A stretch of DNA of 64,000 nt from Hydrangea macrophylla (Eukaryota; Streptophyta; Magnoliopsida; Cornales; Hydrangeaceae). The stretch covers positions 63,722,010 to 63,786,009 of the forward strand of contig CM066983.1 in assembly GCA_033977485.1 (NCBI GenBank). The letters are read 5' to 3'. Positions 1 to 11,962 of the stretch are shown in pieces (position 1 is the first letter of the stretch; each line of letters starts with the position of its first letter). The position numbers and the translations under genes are program-made. The notes beneath the pieces are model-generated. The model was not told the DNA's origin, made no database searches, and was given only the letters and a program-made list of their open reading frames with translations.

Positions 1-38
1 CTATCAATCAATGCTCTCATCCCGAGCTTGAAAATCAT

Positions 39-440
39 ATGTACCCCACTATTGAACAAAAAGAATGTGTTGTAGAAGAGGATGATAAGGATTCTAGCAC
101 ATGTTTTTCACAAAATTTTAACTTTCATAATTCTTTGAGAGAAGACTTGGAAAATATTGAGCCCACTTTAGATGATCTTAAACTTCAACAAGAAGCTAGT
201 AATCTGCTAGACTGCTTAACCTTGTTGACTGATAATGACATAGAGGCCCAAATAGATAGCTTTATCCAAATCCAGTCCAAAACTAGTTACATAGAACAGA
301 AATCCAATTCATATGATCACATCTCCATAGATTCTGTTCTAGAACAAGAGGAGGGTAGTAAAACTTCATTAGAACATTACTTAGACCTTGCCCCTTTTAT
401 TGAACCATGGCTTCCGCCTGTTTTTGATAATAAAAAATAG
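39..440 (+). CDS. Hypothetical ORF, 3' internal region of a gypsy element (partial)
   Basis: The frame is open from the window edge through an ATG at 39 to a TAA at 440, so the true N-terminus may lie outside. The 133-residue product is acidic (runs such as VVEEDDKD and EDLENIEPTLDD), with no membrane segment, zinc finger or catalytic motif I can see. It lies upstream of a polypurine tract and LTR on the same strand. I therefore infer it is the tail of a retroelement-borne ORF downstream of pol. I do not recognise the family. A degenerate part of gag or a non-element ORF cannot be excluded. Confidence 0.35.
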   Translation: MYPTIEQKECVVEEDDKDSSTCFSQNFNFHNSLREDLENIEPTLDDLKLQQEASNLLDCLTLLTDNDIEAQIDSFIQIQSKTSYIEQKSNSYDHISIDSVLEQEEGSKTSLEHYLDLAPFIEPWLPPVFDNKK

Positions 441-478
441 AGGCTGTTATAAGAAATACCAACACCAAAGATCATTAT

Positions 479-700
479 TTGAGTATAATTCCTAAAAAGT
501 GTGGTACATCTCTTATAACTGTCCACAATAAATTTAGAGTCCATAGGTTTTGCATCATCTCCTCTGACCTTGAGCCTGACATTAGTTGGGGGGAGTTGCA
601 TTTTTATGGGGATCTCAAAAGTCTTCTCATTGTTAAATTATTTCATTGGGAAGATCCTCAAAAATTTCGGTTATTAATTTATGATAAAAATCTTGATTAA
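479..700 (+). pseudogene. Short ORF continuing the retroelement 3' region
   Basis: A 73-codon open frame lies 38 bases after the previous ORF, in a different frame. It opens with TTG rather than ATG, so it is more likely a shifted continuation than a separate gene. The residues include SWGELHFYGDLKSLL and end in DKNLD. No family is recognised. It is placed between the acidic ORF and a long AT-rich tract leading to the LTR. Confidence 0.25.
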
Positions 701-2720
701 CCGAATTTATTTACTGAGTAGTTCTATTATATTCTCTATTTTTCCTTGTTGCTACTAATGATTTTACAGGTAACTTAAAAAAAATATGGATATTAATGCT
801 TCGAGGTAACATCCTTTCTTCTCTCGCTTTACTTTACATGTCCATATACTTAGTTTAGAACATTGGAGACAATGTTTAGTTTTAGTTGGGGGGAGTGAGC
901 CATTGCATGCCTCATATCTTTTTGTTGTGCTTTAGTATCATATACCTGCTTAGCAACATGTAACTCAGTAAATTAAAAATTGCAAGATTTTTAAATTTTT
1001 TAATGGGTATATATTTTTTTAAATATAATAAAATGGTTCTTGTATTTCTCTCTTAGTTAATGTAGTTAGTTATGATGCATTAGTGTTATTTTCTATATGT
1101 TACTAGTATGTGATACACTATGGTAGTTTCTTTACTATCTTAGTTATATTATGTTTTATGCCTTTTAATCTTCAAACAACTTTGAGCACGTTGTGACAAC
1201 CTTGTACTTAGCTTAAAATGGATGAGTAAGCATAGCTTAGGTGTCTTGAGAGACTGTAGTGGAGACTAATAACCCAAGTGAGCTTTTGTGCTATTCTTTG
1301 TTTTTGAGGGTTTTATAAAATTACTCTTACTTTTTGAAAAGCGTATTCATTCGTTGAAAGTCTCATTTTCCTTTTTCATTTTGACTGATTACTAGAAGAG
1401 AACGTTCAGGATTTACCAACTTTAGAGCTCTTGAATTTACTAAAATGAATTATCCTATTAACTTAGAAGATGATTTAGGCCATCTTTTGACCATACACGC
1501 ATAATAAAGCCTTGGCCTACCTCTATGATATTCCTTTACTTCACCACTTGAGTTTATCATAATCGCCTTGTCTTCACAATCTTTAAGTCTATACCTAACT
1601 CCAAATTAGGAGTTCAAGCCTCAGTTCTTTATTTAGGTGTGTGATTGGAGTGTGTTATCTTGACAAGAAGTTTGGTTGTGTGAATAAGGGAATGTTGGCA
1701 AAGAAAAAAAATGATGAAAAAAAGAAGGAAAGAAAAAGGAAAGAAAAGAAAAGAAAAGAAAAAAAAAGCATAAAAAGAAAAAAAAGAAATGCCAATGGTT
1801 GTAATAGAAGAAAAAAAATAAGAATAGAAAGAAGAGTGAAAAAAAATATATTAAAAGAGAGAGAGAAAGAGAGATTGGAGATGTGGGGAAGTTTGAAAAG
1901 TTGTAGTAGACATTCAAATCATATCCTTTGACCCAATTGAAAATCACAAGCCTCTTTCTTCTTAATCGATCACCTCTTCTCAAAGTCCTAATGATTTTAG
2001 GTAAATTGGATTTGAAGTTAAGGTAATGAGATAGTTCTCCACGGTATCTCGCTCTTCTAGTGAAAAGTATCCTTTCATGAGACTTTGTGCACTAAAATGT
2101 CTTTTTTTCTATTTAGATATGAGAAGCATTAGATTCCATTTACGATTACTCTTTATAGCTTCCATATCATGAGTGATAATTATTACACACAATTCGGAGT
2201 GATTTCATCTTGAGAGTGTAATCCCGGTGAGAGTTGAGTCAAAATGAACGTCTTGATAGTATCTTAGGTTATGCGAGCTTTGAAATTAAAGTTTTGTATT
2301 TTGGGTTGTCCATTTACACACACACTTGAAGATTAATAGGTATGGAATATTCTAATGACTTTGATAGTAGATTAACTGTAATGTGTGTGTTGCATGGCTA
2401 TGGCATACTAGAGAGTTTCATAAGATTGTTGAGCTTAACTATATTGCTAAATGAGAGGAAAAAAATTCTTTGAAAACATTTAAATGAGAACCATTACCAT
2501 AAACATGAATTTTGTGGGTAGATTCACTGCAAACCCTCACGAGACAACACTCGTCCACTAGGGGGAACCTAGAGGTTTAAAGGCTTGTTGCATACGCTAA
2601 ATGCAATCGCAATTCCTGCGAAAGTGATTTAGGATTTTTACTTTCTTTTATTTTTAATTTTTAGAGTTAAATAAACACTGTTGTAGTTCGCTTCATTGCT
2701 AGGGACTAGCAACGAGCTAG
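701..2720 (+). other. Non-coding 3' internal region of the gypsy element
   Basis: There is no supportable ORF. The stretch contains TTGGGGGGAGTG near 886-897 (polypurine-like), an A/G-rich tract at 1698-1875, and a segment before the LTR with the wording typical of Athila/Tat-type 3' ends (GCTAGGGACTAGCAACGAGC near 2698-2717). I take it as untranslated retroelement sequence. Confidence 0.5.
1698..1875 (+). repeat. Purine-only low-complexity tract
   Basis: About 180 bases are almost entirely A and G (AAAGAAAAG-type runs) with a few T interruptions. Open frames on either strand here are lysine- or phenylalanine-rich artefacts of composition. Confidence 0.8.
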
Positions 2721-2730
2721 TTGGGGGGTG
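2721..2730 (+). other. Polypurine tract before the 3' LTR
   Basis: TTGGGGGGTG lies directly before TGATTCGAGG, the LTR start. A G-rich tract at this place is the plus-strand primer of gypsy elements and fixes the orientation as plus. Confidence 0.6.
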
Positions 2731-4317
2731 TGATTCGAGGTGAAAAGTGCATGTTTATAGCGTAATACATGGTCTTTTATGCATACTTTTATCCCCAAAG
2801 TCCCTACATTTAGGTGCATTCTAATAACAATGATCTTTTTATTGTGTTAATGCTAAAACATATGTTTTTGCAATGTTTTATAGGTATTAGGATGTAAATC
2901 AATGAAGTGGAGCTAAAGAAAAGTGATTCTAGTAGATAGAACAACGGAAGCGGCTGAGCAAACGCCAATTTTGACAATGAAGACTTCAGATTTGGAAGAT
3001 TTTCCCAGAGATATAAAATGTAGATCTTTGAGTTACGGTCGCGTGGCCACAAACGAGAGGTCAATACGAGGTCCGAGTGAAAAGTTATGGTCATTCTCTC
3101 ATCGGTGCGCAGAGTTGTCAAAATCAGAGAAGTTCAAGCGATTGAGAAGAGTTCAATCGATCGAACCTTCGATCGATCGAACTAAGCTCGATCGATTGAA
3201 CTTTATATTCACCCAAAAGTTGCGTAAACTCTGTGGGAACCCTATATATAAGTCGTTTTGACGCCAGACGAAGGGAGGACGCTCCAGAACGCAGAAAATA
3301 GCAGTTTTAGGGTAGTTTTAGAGTTAGAATAGGTGTAGATTATGTTAGATTCAAGTTTTCTTCCTCCTTTTTCATTGTTAAACTTAAGATTGATGTTGAT
3401 TACAAGTTATATTCATATTATCTTTAGGTTTTTCTTGTCCCTTTTCTTTATTTGATTGTTTATTGCTTTAGATGTTAATGATTGCTATGTTTTGTTATTT
3501 CTGCACTAGTTTTATTATGTTTCCGTAGTTTAGACTTTGAGAATATGTGATGAAACATTGATTCTCAGCCTCTGCCATGCAATCTTTAGAAACCTTAGGC
3601 TCGATCGATCGAAGGTATTTCGATCGATCGAACTAGAGCCATAGTCAAGCGATCGAAGGCATTTCGATCGATTGAAGGATGAAGATGTCGATCGATCGAG
3701 AGCGCTTCGATCGATCGATCTTGCTAATTCCTGAGATTATTCTTTTAAGTATTCCATGACTTTTTGTTTTAGAAATTTGTCATCAAATTGTCCCAATAAG
3801 CTCAGTTTGTCACAACAGTTTTTAGAACTTAAAGCCTTAAGGCCTTTTCTTCAATGACTTTTGAAAACCACTTTGAATGCTAACACCATTTAGAGTGCAA
3901 GTAATAACCATTATTTTAAACCGTCTTCCATGTATTTTAAATCAACTGTGATGATGTAGTCTCGGTCATGAAAGGGCTATTGATTCTATATCTTTAGAAA
4001 AATACGGAATGCTGAAAAGGAATGAACTCCATAGAACGTTAATGAGTATGCATGGTAAGTGGTTAGGATCAATGTGGATTCACGTATTTCCAACACCTTT
4101 AGTTAATTTATTTAATTAGTTATGTTTCTATAAGTTTTAGTTTATTATTTAGTTTAATTTAATTAATTAGGATTCGTAGAATCTCCACCCGTACATTAAT
4201 CTTTTCTTTTTCTTTAGGATTTAACTTAGTAGATATTCTTCCTATTCCTTCCCTGTGGGATCGACCTGGACTTATCCAGTATTACTTGCACGATCACCTA
4301 CACTTGGGTGTTGCACA
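2731..4317 (+). mobile_element. 3' LTR of an Athila/Tat-like Ty3/gypsy element
   Basis: It begins TGATTCG right after the polypurine tract. It ends around GGGTGTTGCACA, after the phrase CCCTGTGGGATCGACC that is typical of the 3' end of such LTRs. Internally it has many CGATCGATCG motifs (3150-3200 and 3600-3720). The exact 3' end is uncertain because no 5' copy is in view and no TSD can be checked. It abuts a different gypsy gag region with no primer site between, so the junction is an insertion or deletion point. Confidence 0.6.
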
Positions 4318-5183
4318 AGAGCGCACAACTATTTTGTCGTGTCACTTAGAATGTTCTCTCACCCCTTTGCTTGACTCTCTGGCTCCCCTTGTTTCACAAG
4401 GGAGGGAAGCCAATGATGTTTCTACGGAAACACAAGAAAACAACTTGGCATTGGAAAGGTCTATAACCAATTTAACCAAAATAATGGAGGCTGTCCTCTT
4501 GGCTAAGTCTTTCTCTTCTAGCTCTGAGGCGAAGGACGAGGCCATCATTGAATCAGACAAAGAGCCATCTCTCTCTCCCAAGTACGTGCCACTTGCCATT
4601 CTAGGGAAGAGAGGATGGATTTTGGGAAGGAGACGGCTACCTCATCCAGAAACCTTAAATCTAGCAAGAAAACATCTATTTCATCTAGAAATGTATTAGC
4701 CCCCAAGAAGGCAGCCGAAGGACAGCTTGGGCCTTCGGCAGATTTCGGGCACATTGGCCTAAATGGGCAAACAAATAATGGTTCAGGTCATAATAACCAA
4801 ACCCGAGCTCAAAACCAACAACATTAAAACCAGGGCTGGCCTCTTCTAGAGCCTGGTTTTGAACAACCTCGAAACACGTTGGGGGTAGGTAGGGCTGAAC
4901 AAGAGTTCTGGCCACACAGGAACCAAGAGAAACAGGCCGTGTTACCCCCCTGTGGTAAATCGAACAGCCCCCTAGGATAAACATCGATAGGAATCAACTG
5001 GTGGAGGCTATTCACGAGGAATATGGACCATTTGTGAGAAGAATTGGTCGGCTGATGTATCATCGACCATACACAGGTTACATTAACCATGTTGAATTCC
5101 CTATGAATTATAAGATACCGAGTTTTTCCCTCTTTTCTGGAAAAAATGAGTAGTCTACCCTAGAACATATTGGCCAGTTTATA
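4318..5183 (+). pseudogene. Decayed gag N-terminal/leader region of a Tat-lineage element
   Basis: Open stretches in several frames (one at 4286-4699, another at 4615-4827) read as a charged, low-complexity gag N-terminus with Q/N-rich text (GHNNQTRAQNQQH). Stop codons follow from 4828 on. It leads directly into the recognisable gag core. Assignment is by position and composition only. Confidence 0.4.
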
Positions 5184-6070
5184 GTGCAATGTGGCCACGT
5201 GGGGGGCAGTGAGCCTTTAAAGATGAGGCTTTTCCCTAACTCGTTAACAGGGATAGCATTCACCTGCAGGTGGAAGAACTATTTCATGGACAGTTCTATC
5301 GAACAAAACCTAAAACGTCCATGGTCGACCTGTCCAAAATGCACCAGTTATCAGAAGAATCGGTTGAAACTTATACCGGCCGATTAAAAAAAGTCAAATA
5401 TCGATGCCGAATCACTCTCCTCGAGAGCGAATTCATGAAACTAGCCACCGGAGGACTAAACTTCGAACTCCGGAAAAGATTTGATAGAATGGAGTTCAGA
5501 GATTTGTTTGAATTAGCCTCCAGAGTAGCCTGATATGAGAGCATTTTGATGGATGAACAAGAAATTAGAAATTCGTCAAAGGGAACCTACTACAAAGATC
5601 CAAATTATGAAGTCCATATCACTGAATGTGACTTCGATTCGAGGGAAGTAGATATGGTTGAGGTAATAGTTAAATGACCTATAATTTGCTCAGCACTGAG
5701 AAAACCCATTAACAATAATGCATCCGTGAGAAAACAAACCTTTGAGGCTGGAAAAGTCTACACTTTTGATTTAACAAAAGCAGACTTAATATTTGACGCC
5801 TTATTAATTGAAAAGGTCATAAAATTAACTGATGGACATCGGATCCCCAAGACTGATGACATAAAAGGGAAAGAATACTACAGATGGCATAATTCTTGGA
5901 GACATGCCACTAATAACTATGTTATTTTTCGAAATGTCATACATGAAAATGTGGAGAAGGGAATCTTCAAATTCTTTAACAAAGCAATGGAAGTGGACGC
6001 AGGCCCATTTCCAAAAGTGGCAATAACCAGTATGACCATGCCTGATATGTCAAGACTTTCCAGACCATGA
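5184..6070 (+). pseudogene. Gag core of a Tat-lineage Ty3/gypsy element (broken)
   Basis: The stretch LKMRLFPNSLTGIAFTC (about 5216-5266) followed by a frame change and LHQLSEESVETYTGRLKK-type text (from 5335) matches the core of plant Retrotrans_gag proteins. In these the pattern is an LFPxSLTGxAxxW block, then QxxxESVxxYxxR. Gag forms the virus-like particle that packages the element RNA. Here it is split by frameshifts near 5270 and 5380 and by stops near 5533 and 5678; the last piece is open from 5726 to 6070. It is clearly non-functional. Downstream, 6081-7290 continues the polyprotein in fragments. Confidence 0.65.
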
Positions 6071-7299
6071 TTGAAGGTAGATGTCACTGAATCGGTTAAT
6101 CGGAACCTTTCTCAAAGGGATGCCAAGTAGCCAATGGCGGAACCCACTGGTGGTAAGAAAGATTGGCCTAAAAACACAATTCGCAACCTACAGGCAAACC
6201 ATGAGCAATGAAGAATCTTACAGAAAAGCAAGGAGGCTGAGGAGATTAGTTCGGCCTCTAGAGGAACGCAGTAGCTGCTGTTAAAACTAAGACATCAGTT
6301 GAGATTGGTGGAAGAAGGACTTTGTCCAAGATGCAGGACTGAAATACACATAAGACATCCCAGCCCTGTTAAAAGATTGAGAGAGCCAGATGTTGAAGAA
6401 GTATGGAGGCCAGTTCAAAAAGGAATCATGCTTCCAGAAAGAAAAAATAAAGGATTAGTCTATGATCAGATTATATTTTTCAAAGTAGTTAGGAGGTAGG
6501 GCTGCAAGAAACAATTCCCAGCTTCCATATGTTAATCACCAATCAGGGCAACACTGCCTTGTCTCTGCACATAGAAAGTGGCATTCGTCCAACCTTCCGT
6601 CTTCAAGGGACCATCCTAGGATGGTCTTACCACCAAAAGTCGAGCCTGAAAGATGGCATTAGGTGGAGCATCCTAAGTTTCCTAAGCCTTACTCTCTGGC
6701 TAAAAAAAGGAGGTATCAGAGGCACAAGAAGACATCAAAAAAACAGGCGTTGAGCCATTTGGAGACCCAGAAGGAAGGTAAGGATGTCTAGATCCTGAAA
6801 AAGGTCAATGCTCCTGAGGCATTCACTAGCCAGACAAGCCCTGACACATCCAAGGCGAAGGTACCAGAACCTGAAAGACCAGACCTAATGAAAAAAGATG
6901 ATGGTGACTTGGAAGACTGGCTAAATACGTTTGACTTTAACACAAAAGTTATCCAGTTCAGAACCATCTCAACAACTTTTTCATCCAACATGGTTTTTAC
7001 CTTCCCGATGAAGTTCATGGCCAAAATAGATAACCAACAGCCATGAATGGGGGCGCGTATGAGTAAAATGGGTAAATGCTGGCACTCGATCTTTTTGAAG
7101 GAACTCAAAGAGGTGGTTAATGGAGCGCCAATGCCTAAAGACTCCTTACCGGACAACAGACATATGGAAATGGTCGATCAATAATCAAATCGGTCCAAGA
7201 TCACCATATGGAAGCCTAAGGCTGGCCGAGACAACGACGCTGGGGGAAAAAACAAGTAAAAGTGGTCTTTGAATAACCAATTCACCAAATGGCCCAGCA
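6071..7299 (+). pseudogene. Degenerate gag-protease linker of the Tat-lineage element
   Basis: Only short open pieces remain (6081-6284, 6299-6499, 6529-6753). Fragments such as LCPRCRTEIHIRH (a possible remnant knuckle) and text around 6960-7020 resembling the FxLPDEF region that precedes the protease support continuity with the flanking gag and protease. It has many stops and frame changes and no intact domain. Confidence 0.5.
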
Positions 7300-7891
7300 C
7301 TTGAAGCCACTCTATATCAAGGGCCATGTGGAAGGAATTACAATAAATAGAATTTTAGTCGATGGAGGTTCAACCATCAATATTATGCCTCAGGTAATGC
7401 TAAGAAGTCTACAAAAGTCTGAGGCATATCTTATTCCAACCAAACTAAATATATAGAGCTTCACAGGCTCAACATCAACGACTAAGGGAATTTTCCCTAT
7501 GGAACTAACGATAGACAGTAGGACTACAATGGTTGCATTTTTATGGTGGAAACCTCGACCTCGTATAATGCATTGTTGGGCTGAAATTGGATTCACCCAA
7601 GTTACTACATTCCCTCTAATCTATACTAACTCTTAATCTTTTGGAATAGGGATGAAGTAGAGGTGGTCGGAGCAGACACAAGGCCATTTCAAACAAAAGT
7701 ACATTCAGCGGATGCACTCTTATACGAAGAAAACATTCAGCCTGTCAAGCTTCTCGGCCTTACTAAAGAAGGCAGGCCAAGCGCAACCACGTGTGTCAAA
7801 GAAACTGCCTTGGATATCAAGGAATATTATGAGAATTCCAATCAGACTGATGAAGTATGACCGATGGAGTTAATCTGACAAGAAGTGGTAG
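7300..7891 (+). pseudogene. Aspartic protease remnant of the Tat-lineage element
   Basis: ILVDGGSTINIMP is encoded around 7352-7390, with the catalytic D and the DGGS form used by plant Tat/Athila proteases at 7361-7372. It is followed by recognisable downstream text (SFTGSTSTTKGIFP) broken by stops at about 7456 and 7634. The family enzyme cuts the gag-pol polyprotein. This copy cannot be active as it stands. Confidence 0.65.
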
Positions 7892-8472
7892 ATGAGTCAT
7901 CAATTCCATGAGCTCCGGGGGCAGCTGGCTTGGAAGGCCAATTTAGCTAGGTTACAGGCCTTTGTGACCGACCAAAGATTGCAAGTTGGTCTAGAGGACA
8001 ATTTCACTAACCTAGCTGATTGTATATTTAAAGAGAAAGCCTTGAAAGAAGAAATGATTCAATTAGAGGAATTGGAGATAGCTCTGGCTAAATTGGATGA
8101 TTTAAAAGCAAAGGTCCAAGACCCACTCTTGGAAATCAATCTGGGTTCAAAAGGAGAGCATAAACCCATTTATGCTAGCCAATTATTGGAATTCGACTTC
8201 CAGACCAAATTAATCGCTATGCTGAGAGAATATAGGGATTGTTTTACCTGGGATTACGACGAAATGCCAAGTTTGGCAAGGGAATTGGTAGAACACGCTC
8301 TTCCAATCTGAGAAGGGTGTAGGCCATTTAGCCTATAGCCCAGGAAGATGTCTCCCGAAATCACATGCAAAATAAAGGAAAAAAAATCAAAAGACTCCTT
8401 AAAGTAGGATTTATCAGAACCACTAGATACGTTGAATGGCTATCTAATGTGGTCCCCGTGGTGAAAAAAACA
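7892..8472 (+). pseudogene. Reverse transcriptase N-terminus, truncated (Tat lineage)
   Basis: One frame runs 7892-8311 and continues past two stops (8309-8311 and near 8333) to about 8470. It contains DCFTWDYDEMPSLARELVEH, then RKMSPEI, VGFIRTTRYVEWLSN and VVPVVKK. These are the landmarks just before and at the start of Ty3/gypsy reverse transcriptase. The domain ends abruptly after VVKK at 8472; the YxDD catalytic region, RNase H and integrase are absent. The junction at 8473 therefore marks an insertion or deletion breakpoint. Confidence 0.75.
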
Positions 8473-9190
8473 TAAGTACTTATTTTCTAAAATCATGAGA
8501 ATAGAATAATTTTATTATCTACACATGTGGGTTTCACAAGTAAGGATGAATTAATCCTTGTCAAGTATTCCATTATTTTTTATTAATTAAATTAAAAGTT
8601 TTTCTAAAAAATTATAACCCTCAAATTTTTTTTAAATTCTAAGTGGGAGAGGGAATTTATCAAGTATAAATCCCATGGTCTCCATCACTGGTTTGTAGAT
8701 GATAGGATTAATTTTGTGTGATGGCTCTAGTGCCATCCTCCCCATCGGATGCAGTTGATCATGGAATCATCGGTACAAACTTCTTTAAAAGAATATTTTG
8801 GGTGATTGTTAGTGTGGGTCACCTCTCCATCAGAGGTGTTCCTCACAGAACTCTTGACCTAGAATTAAGTGATGGTATACACTTAGCTATAAATAATAAT
8901 ATCCTCTCTATCTGAGTCACTGTTGTTATTTATAGGACCAAAGCAAGTCAGCAGTTTAATTTTACTAGGAAAGGTACATCGCCTGGATAGTAAAATTAAA
9001 AGGCAATTGCCTATCTGAACAAATGATGGATAGTATATGGCTTCCCATCGAGTCATTCTATTCGCGGTGTATCAGGTTGCTGGCGGATTCCTTTCAAATA
9101 TGGTAGAGGGAACCAATATTTTCAACTCGAATCCATAGTAATTTTTGCCCAAACGTAATTATTTATGTTATGTGATTCTCAGGCTTTTAA
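8473..9190 (+). other. Unassigned 0.7 kb upstream of copia gag
   Basis: This lies between the truncated Tat pol and the copia gag start, where a copia 5' LTR and tRNA-Met primer site would be expected. I find no TGGTATCAGAGC-like primer site, and by eye it does not match the copia 3' LTR at 23121-24734. It contains CTAAGTGGGAGAGGG near 8639, resembling a copia polypurine tract, and AT-rich text. It may be a diverged leader, a foreign insertion, or filler at a deletion joint. Confidence 0.4.
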
Positions 9191-9895
9191 ATGGATAATT
9201 TCAATCCACTTGCTGTTATACTTAAAGAAAACAAACTTACTGGACCAAACTATATAGACTGGAAAAGGAATTTGGATATTGTGTTAACTGCTGAAGAGTA
9301 CAAGTTTCTGCTTACTCAAGAATGTCCTGAGCAACCTGGTGAGGGGGCAACCGCTGAGGAAACCCAGGCTCACAAGAAATGGGTCAAGGCTGATGAGATG
9401 GCGCGGTGTTACATTTTGGCATCCATGTCAAATGTGCTGCAACATCAGCATCAGTCAATGGCTAGCGCCTATGACATGATGGAGAGCCTCCGAGAGATGT
9501 TCGGGGATCAAAGTCGTGCTGCTAGGCAGGTTGCCATGAAAGACTTGATAAACACAACCATGGCTGAGGGGACGCTTGTAAGGGATCATGTTCTTAAGAT
9601 GATATCTCTTCTTAATGAACTAGAGATCCTTGGAGCTGAAATCGACGGGGAAACCCAGGTCGATATTGTACTCCAGTCACTGCCAGAGTCCTTTAAGCAA
9701 TTCCGCCTCAATTACAACATGAATAAATTTAAATATACTTTGGCGGAGCTTCTTAAAGAACTCCAGGTAGCTGAGGGTCTAAACAGAAAGTCAGGGAGTG
9801 CTCTTGTGTTTGAGAAAGGTTCTGCTTCAAAGCCGAAAGGCAAGAAGAAAATGAAAAAGGCTCAAAAGAAGGCCGCGGGTCCTCCGCCAATCTAA
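9191..9895 (+). pseudogene. Gag of a Ty1/copia element (first segment)
   Basis: The ATG at 9191 opens a 234-codon frame with the UBN2-type copia gag: FNPLAVILKENKLTGPNYIDWKRN in the first 30 residues, then WVKADEMARCYILASM, and QSLPESFKQFRLNYNMNK around residue 160. A TAA at 9893-9895 cuts the frame, but the same frame resumes with the zinc knuckle (C-x2-C-x4-H-x4-C, codons 9932-9973). The stop is therefore a decay mutation inside a gag-pol polyprotein. Gag makes the particle shell. Downstream pol is in the same frame to about 11940. Confidence 0.85.
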
Positions 9896-11962
9896 AGGCC
9901 AAGACGACAACCGGGAAAGCCTAAAGGCAAATGTTTTGTTTGCAAGAAGCCAGGACACTGGAAGAAGCAATGTCCGGTTTATCTCGCCAGACAGAACAAT
10001 CAAGGTAAATCTCATTTACTAGTTGTTGAATCGTGTTTAGCGGTCCGATCTACCGGTACCTGATGTGTAGATACGGGAGCCACTGATCATGTATGCAATT
10101 CTTTGCAGGGGTTCCAGGGAACCAAACAGCTCAGTGATGGAAAGATTTATCTATATATGGGAAATGCTACGAGAGTAGCAGCAGTTGCAGTAGGAGATCT
10201 ACATCTTAGTTTTGGTAGAGATAGGATTTTAATATTAAGAAATTGCCTTTTTGTACCTTCTATAAGAAGGAATTTAGTTTCAGTTTCTAGTTTAGTAAAG
10301 AATGGATATTCAGTTCATTTTAATAAAATAGTAGTTATTAAAGAAAATAAACGTTTTATTTGTTCTGGTCTATTGGTGGATGATCTTTATATTATAAATC
10401 CTATCTCTCCTATACTGCAACTTAATGAATTGAATAACACAAATAGTTTGCCATTTAAGAGAAAAAAACCTTCGAGGATGAACCAAATGCATCTTTGGCA
10501 CTTACGCCTTGGTCATATTAATTTGAAAAGGATTCAAAGACTGGTTCAAAATGGGCCATTAGGCTCATTGGAAGTGGAGGCACTTCCAGTCTGTGAATCC
10601 TGCTTGGAAGGTAAAATGACCAAGAGGCCGTTCTCGGCCAAGGGCTATAGAGCTAAAGAGGCGTTGGAACTGGTTCACTCTGATTTGTGTGCTCCTATGA
10701 CTGTCCAAGCAAGAGGGGGATTTGAGTACTTTGTCACTTTCATCGATGATTGCTCAAGGTATGGGTACATTTATTTGATGCGGCGTAAGTCTGAATGCTT
10801 TGAGAAATTCAAAGACTTCAAGGCTGAAACGGAGAAGTGTCTAGGTAAATGTATCAAGACACTACGATCTGATCGTGGTGGAGAGTACCTCTTGGGAGAG
10901 TTTAGGGAATACTTATTGGAGCAAGGGATTACATCTCAATTGTCTACACCCCGTATGCCTCAGCAGAACGGTGTAGCAGAAAGAAGGAACAGGACTCTCA
11001 TGGATATGGTAAGATCTATGATGAGTTACTCGAATTTACCAATTTCCTTTTGGGGACACGCATTAGAGACAGCTGCATACATTCTAAACTTGGTACCATC
11101 TAAGTTAGTACCTACTACTCCCATGGAATTGTGGACTGGGCGAAAGCCTAGTCAGCGGCATGTTCGGATCTGGGGTAGTCCAGCACATGTGCTGAAAGGG
11201 AATGCAAAAAATTTGGAATCGAGAACAGAAGTATGTTTCTTTGTTGGGTATCCAAGAGGAACTAAAGGTGGTCTGTTTTATAGTCCTAAGGATCAGAAGG
11301 TTATTGTTAGCACCAATGCCACATTCTTAGAAGAGGACTATGTTATGGACCACAAGCCCAGAAGTCGTATTGTTCTAGAGGAAATGAGAGGAGAGACACC
11401 GAGACATACTTCTTCGATACCAATGGTACGAGAAGAAATACCACAAGAAAGAGTTATTGATATTCCATTACCACGTCGTAGTGGGAGGATTATCGAAACT
11501 CGTGTAGATACCGAACCAACCATTAACACGCAGGTTCATGAACCAGTACAGCGTACAGATAATGGTGTATTAGGTTCAGAATCTTCACAACGAAATATCA
11601 GTGATACACAGACACGGGTTGTGCCTTGTCGTAGTGGGAGGGTTATTATTCAACCTGACCGGTATATGTTCTTGGGAGAGTCTTATGACCGGGTCCCTGA
11701 TGAACAAGGTATCGATCCCTGTAACTACAATGAAGCACTCCAAAATAAAGATGCAGATCTTTGGCAAAAGGCTATGAAGTCTGAAATGGAGTCCATGTAC
11801 TCCAATCAAGTCTGGGATCTTGTAGAACCACCCAATGAAATAAAACCCATTGGATGTAAGTGGATCTATAAGAAGAAGAGAGGAGCAGACGGTAAGGTGG
11901 AAACCTTTAAAGCAAGGCTTGTTGCAAAAGGGTTTACTCCAAAAAGAAGGAATCGATTATGA
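9896..11962 (+). pseudogene. Copia pol, first part: zinc knuckle, protease, integrase, RT start
   Basis: This is the same frame as gag. A TGA at 10061-10063 falls just before the protease active site DTGATDHV (10070-10093), where family members usually have tryptophan. Integrase follows: the H-H-C-C finger in WHLRLGHINLK and CESCLEG (10496-10610), then catalytic D at about 10682 (VHSDLC), D at 10871 (SDRGGEY) and E at about 10979 (VAERRNR). The copia order protease-integrase-RT is clear. RT begins near 11740 (DADLWQKAMKSEMESM). The frame is lost at about 11940 in a CCAAAAAG run. Two stops plus a shift make it inactive. Confidence 0.9.

Noticed and set aside
1633..1983. Phenylalanine-rich minus-strand ORF and lysine-rich plus-strand ORF
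   Set aside because: Both are translations of a purine-only tract; length and composition are artefacts.
8718..8915. 65-codon ORF before copia gag
   Set aside because: Short, no motif, in the unassigned leader or breakpoint region.
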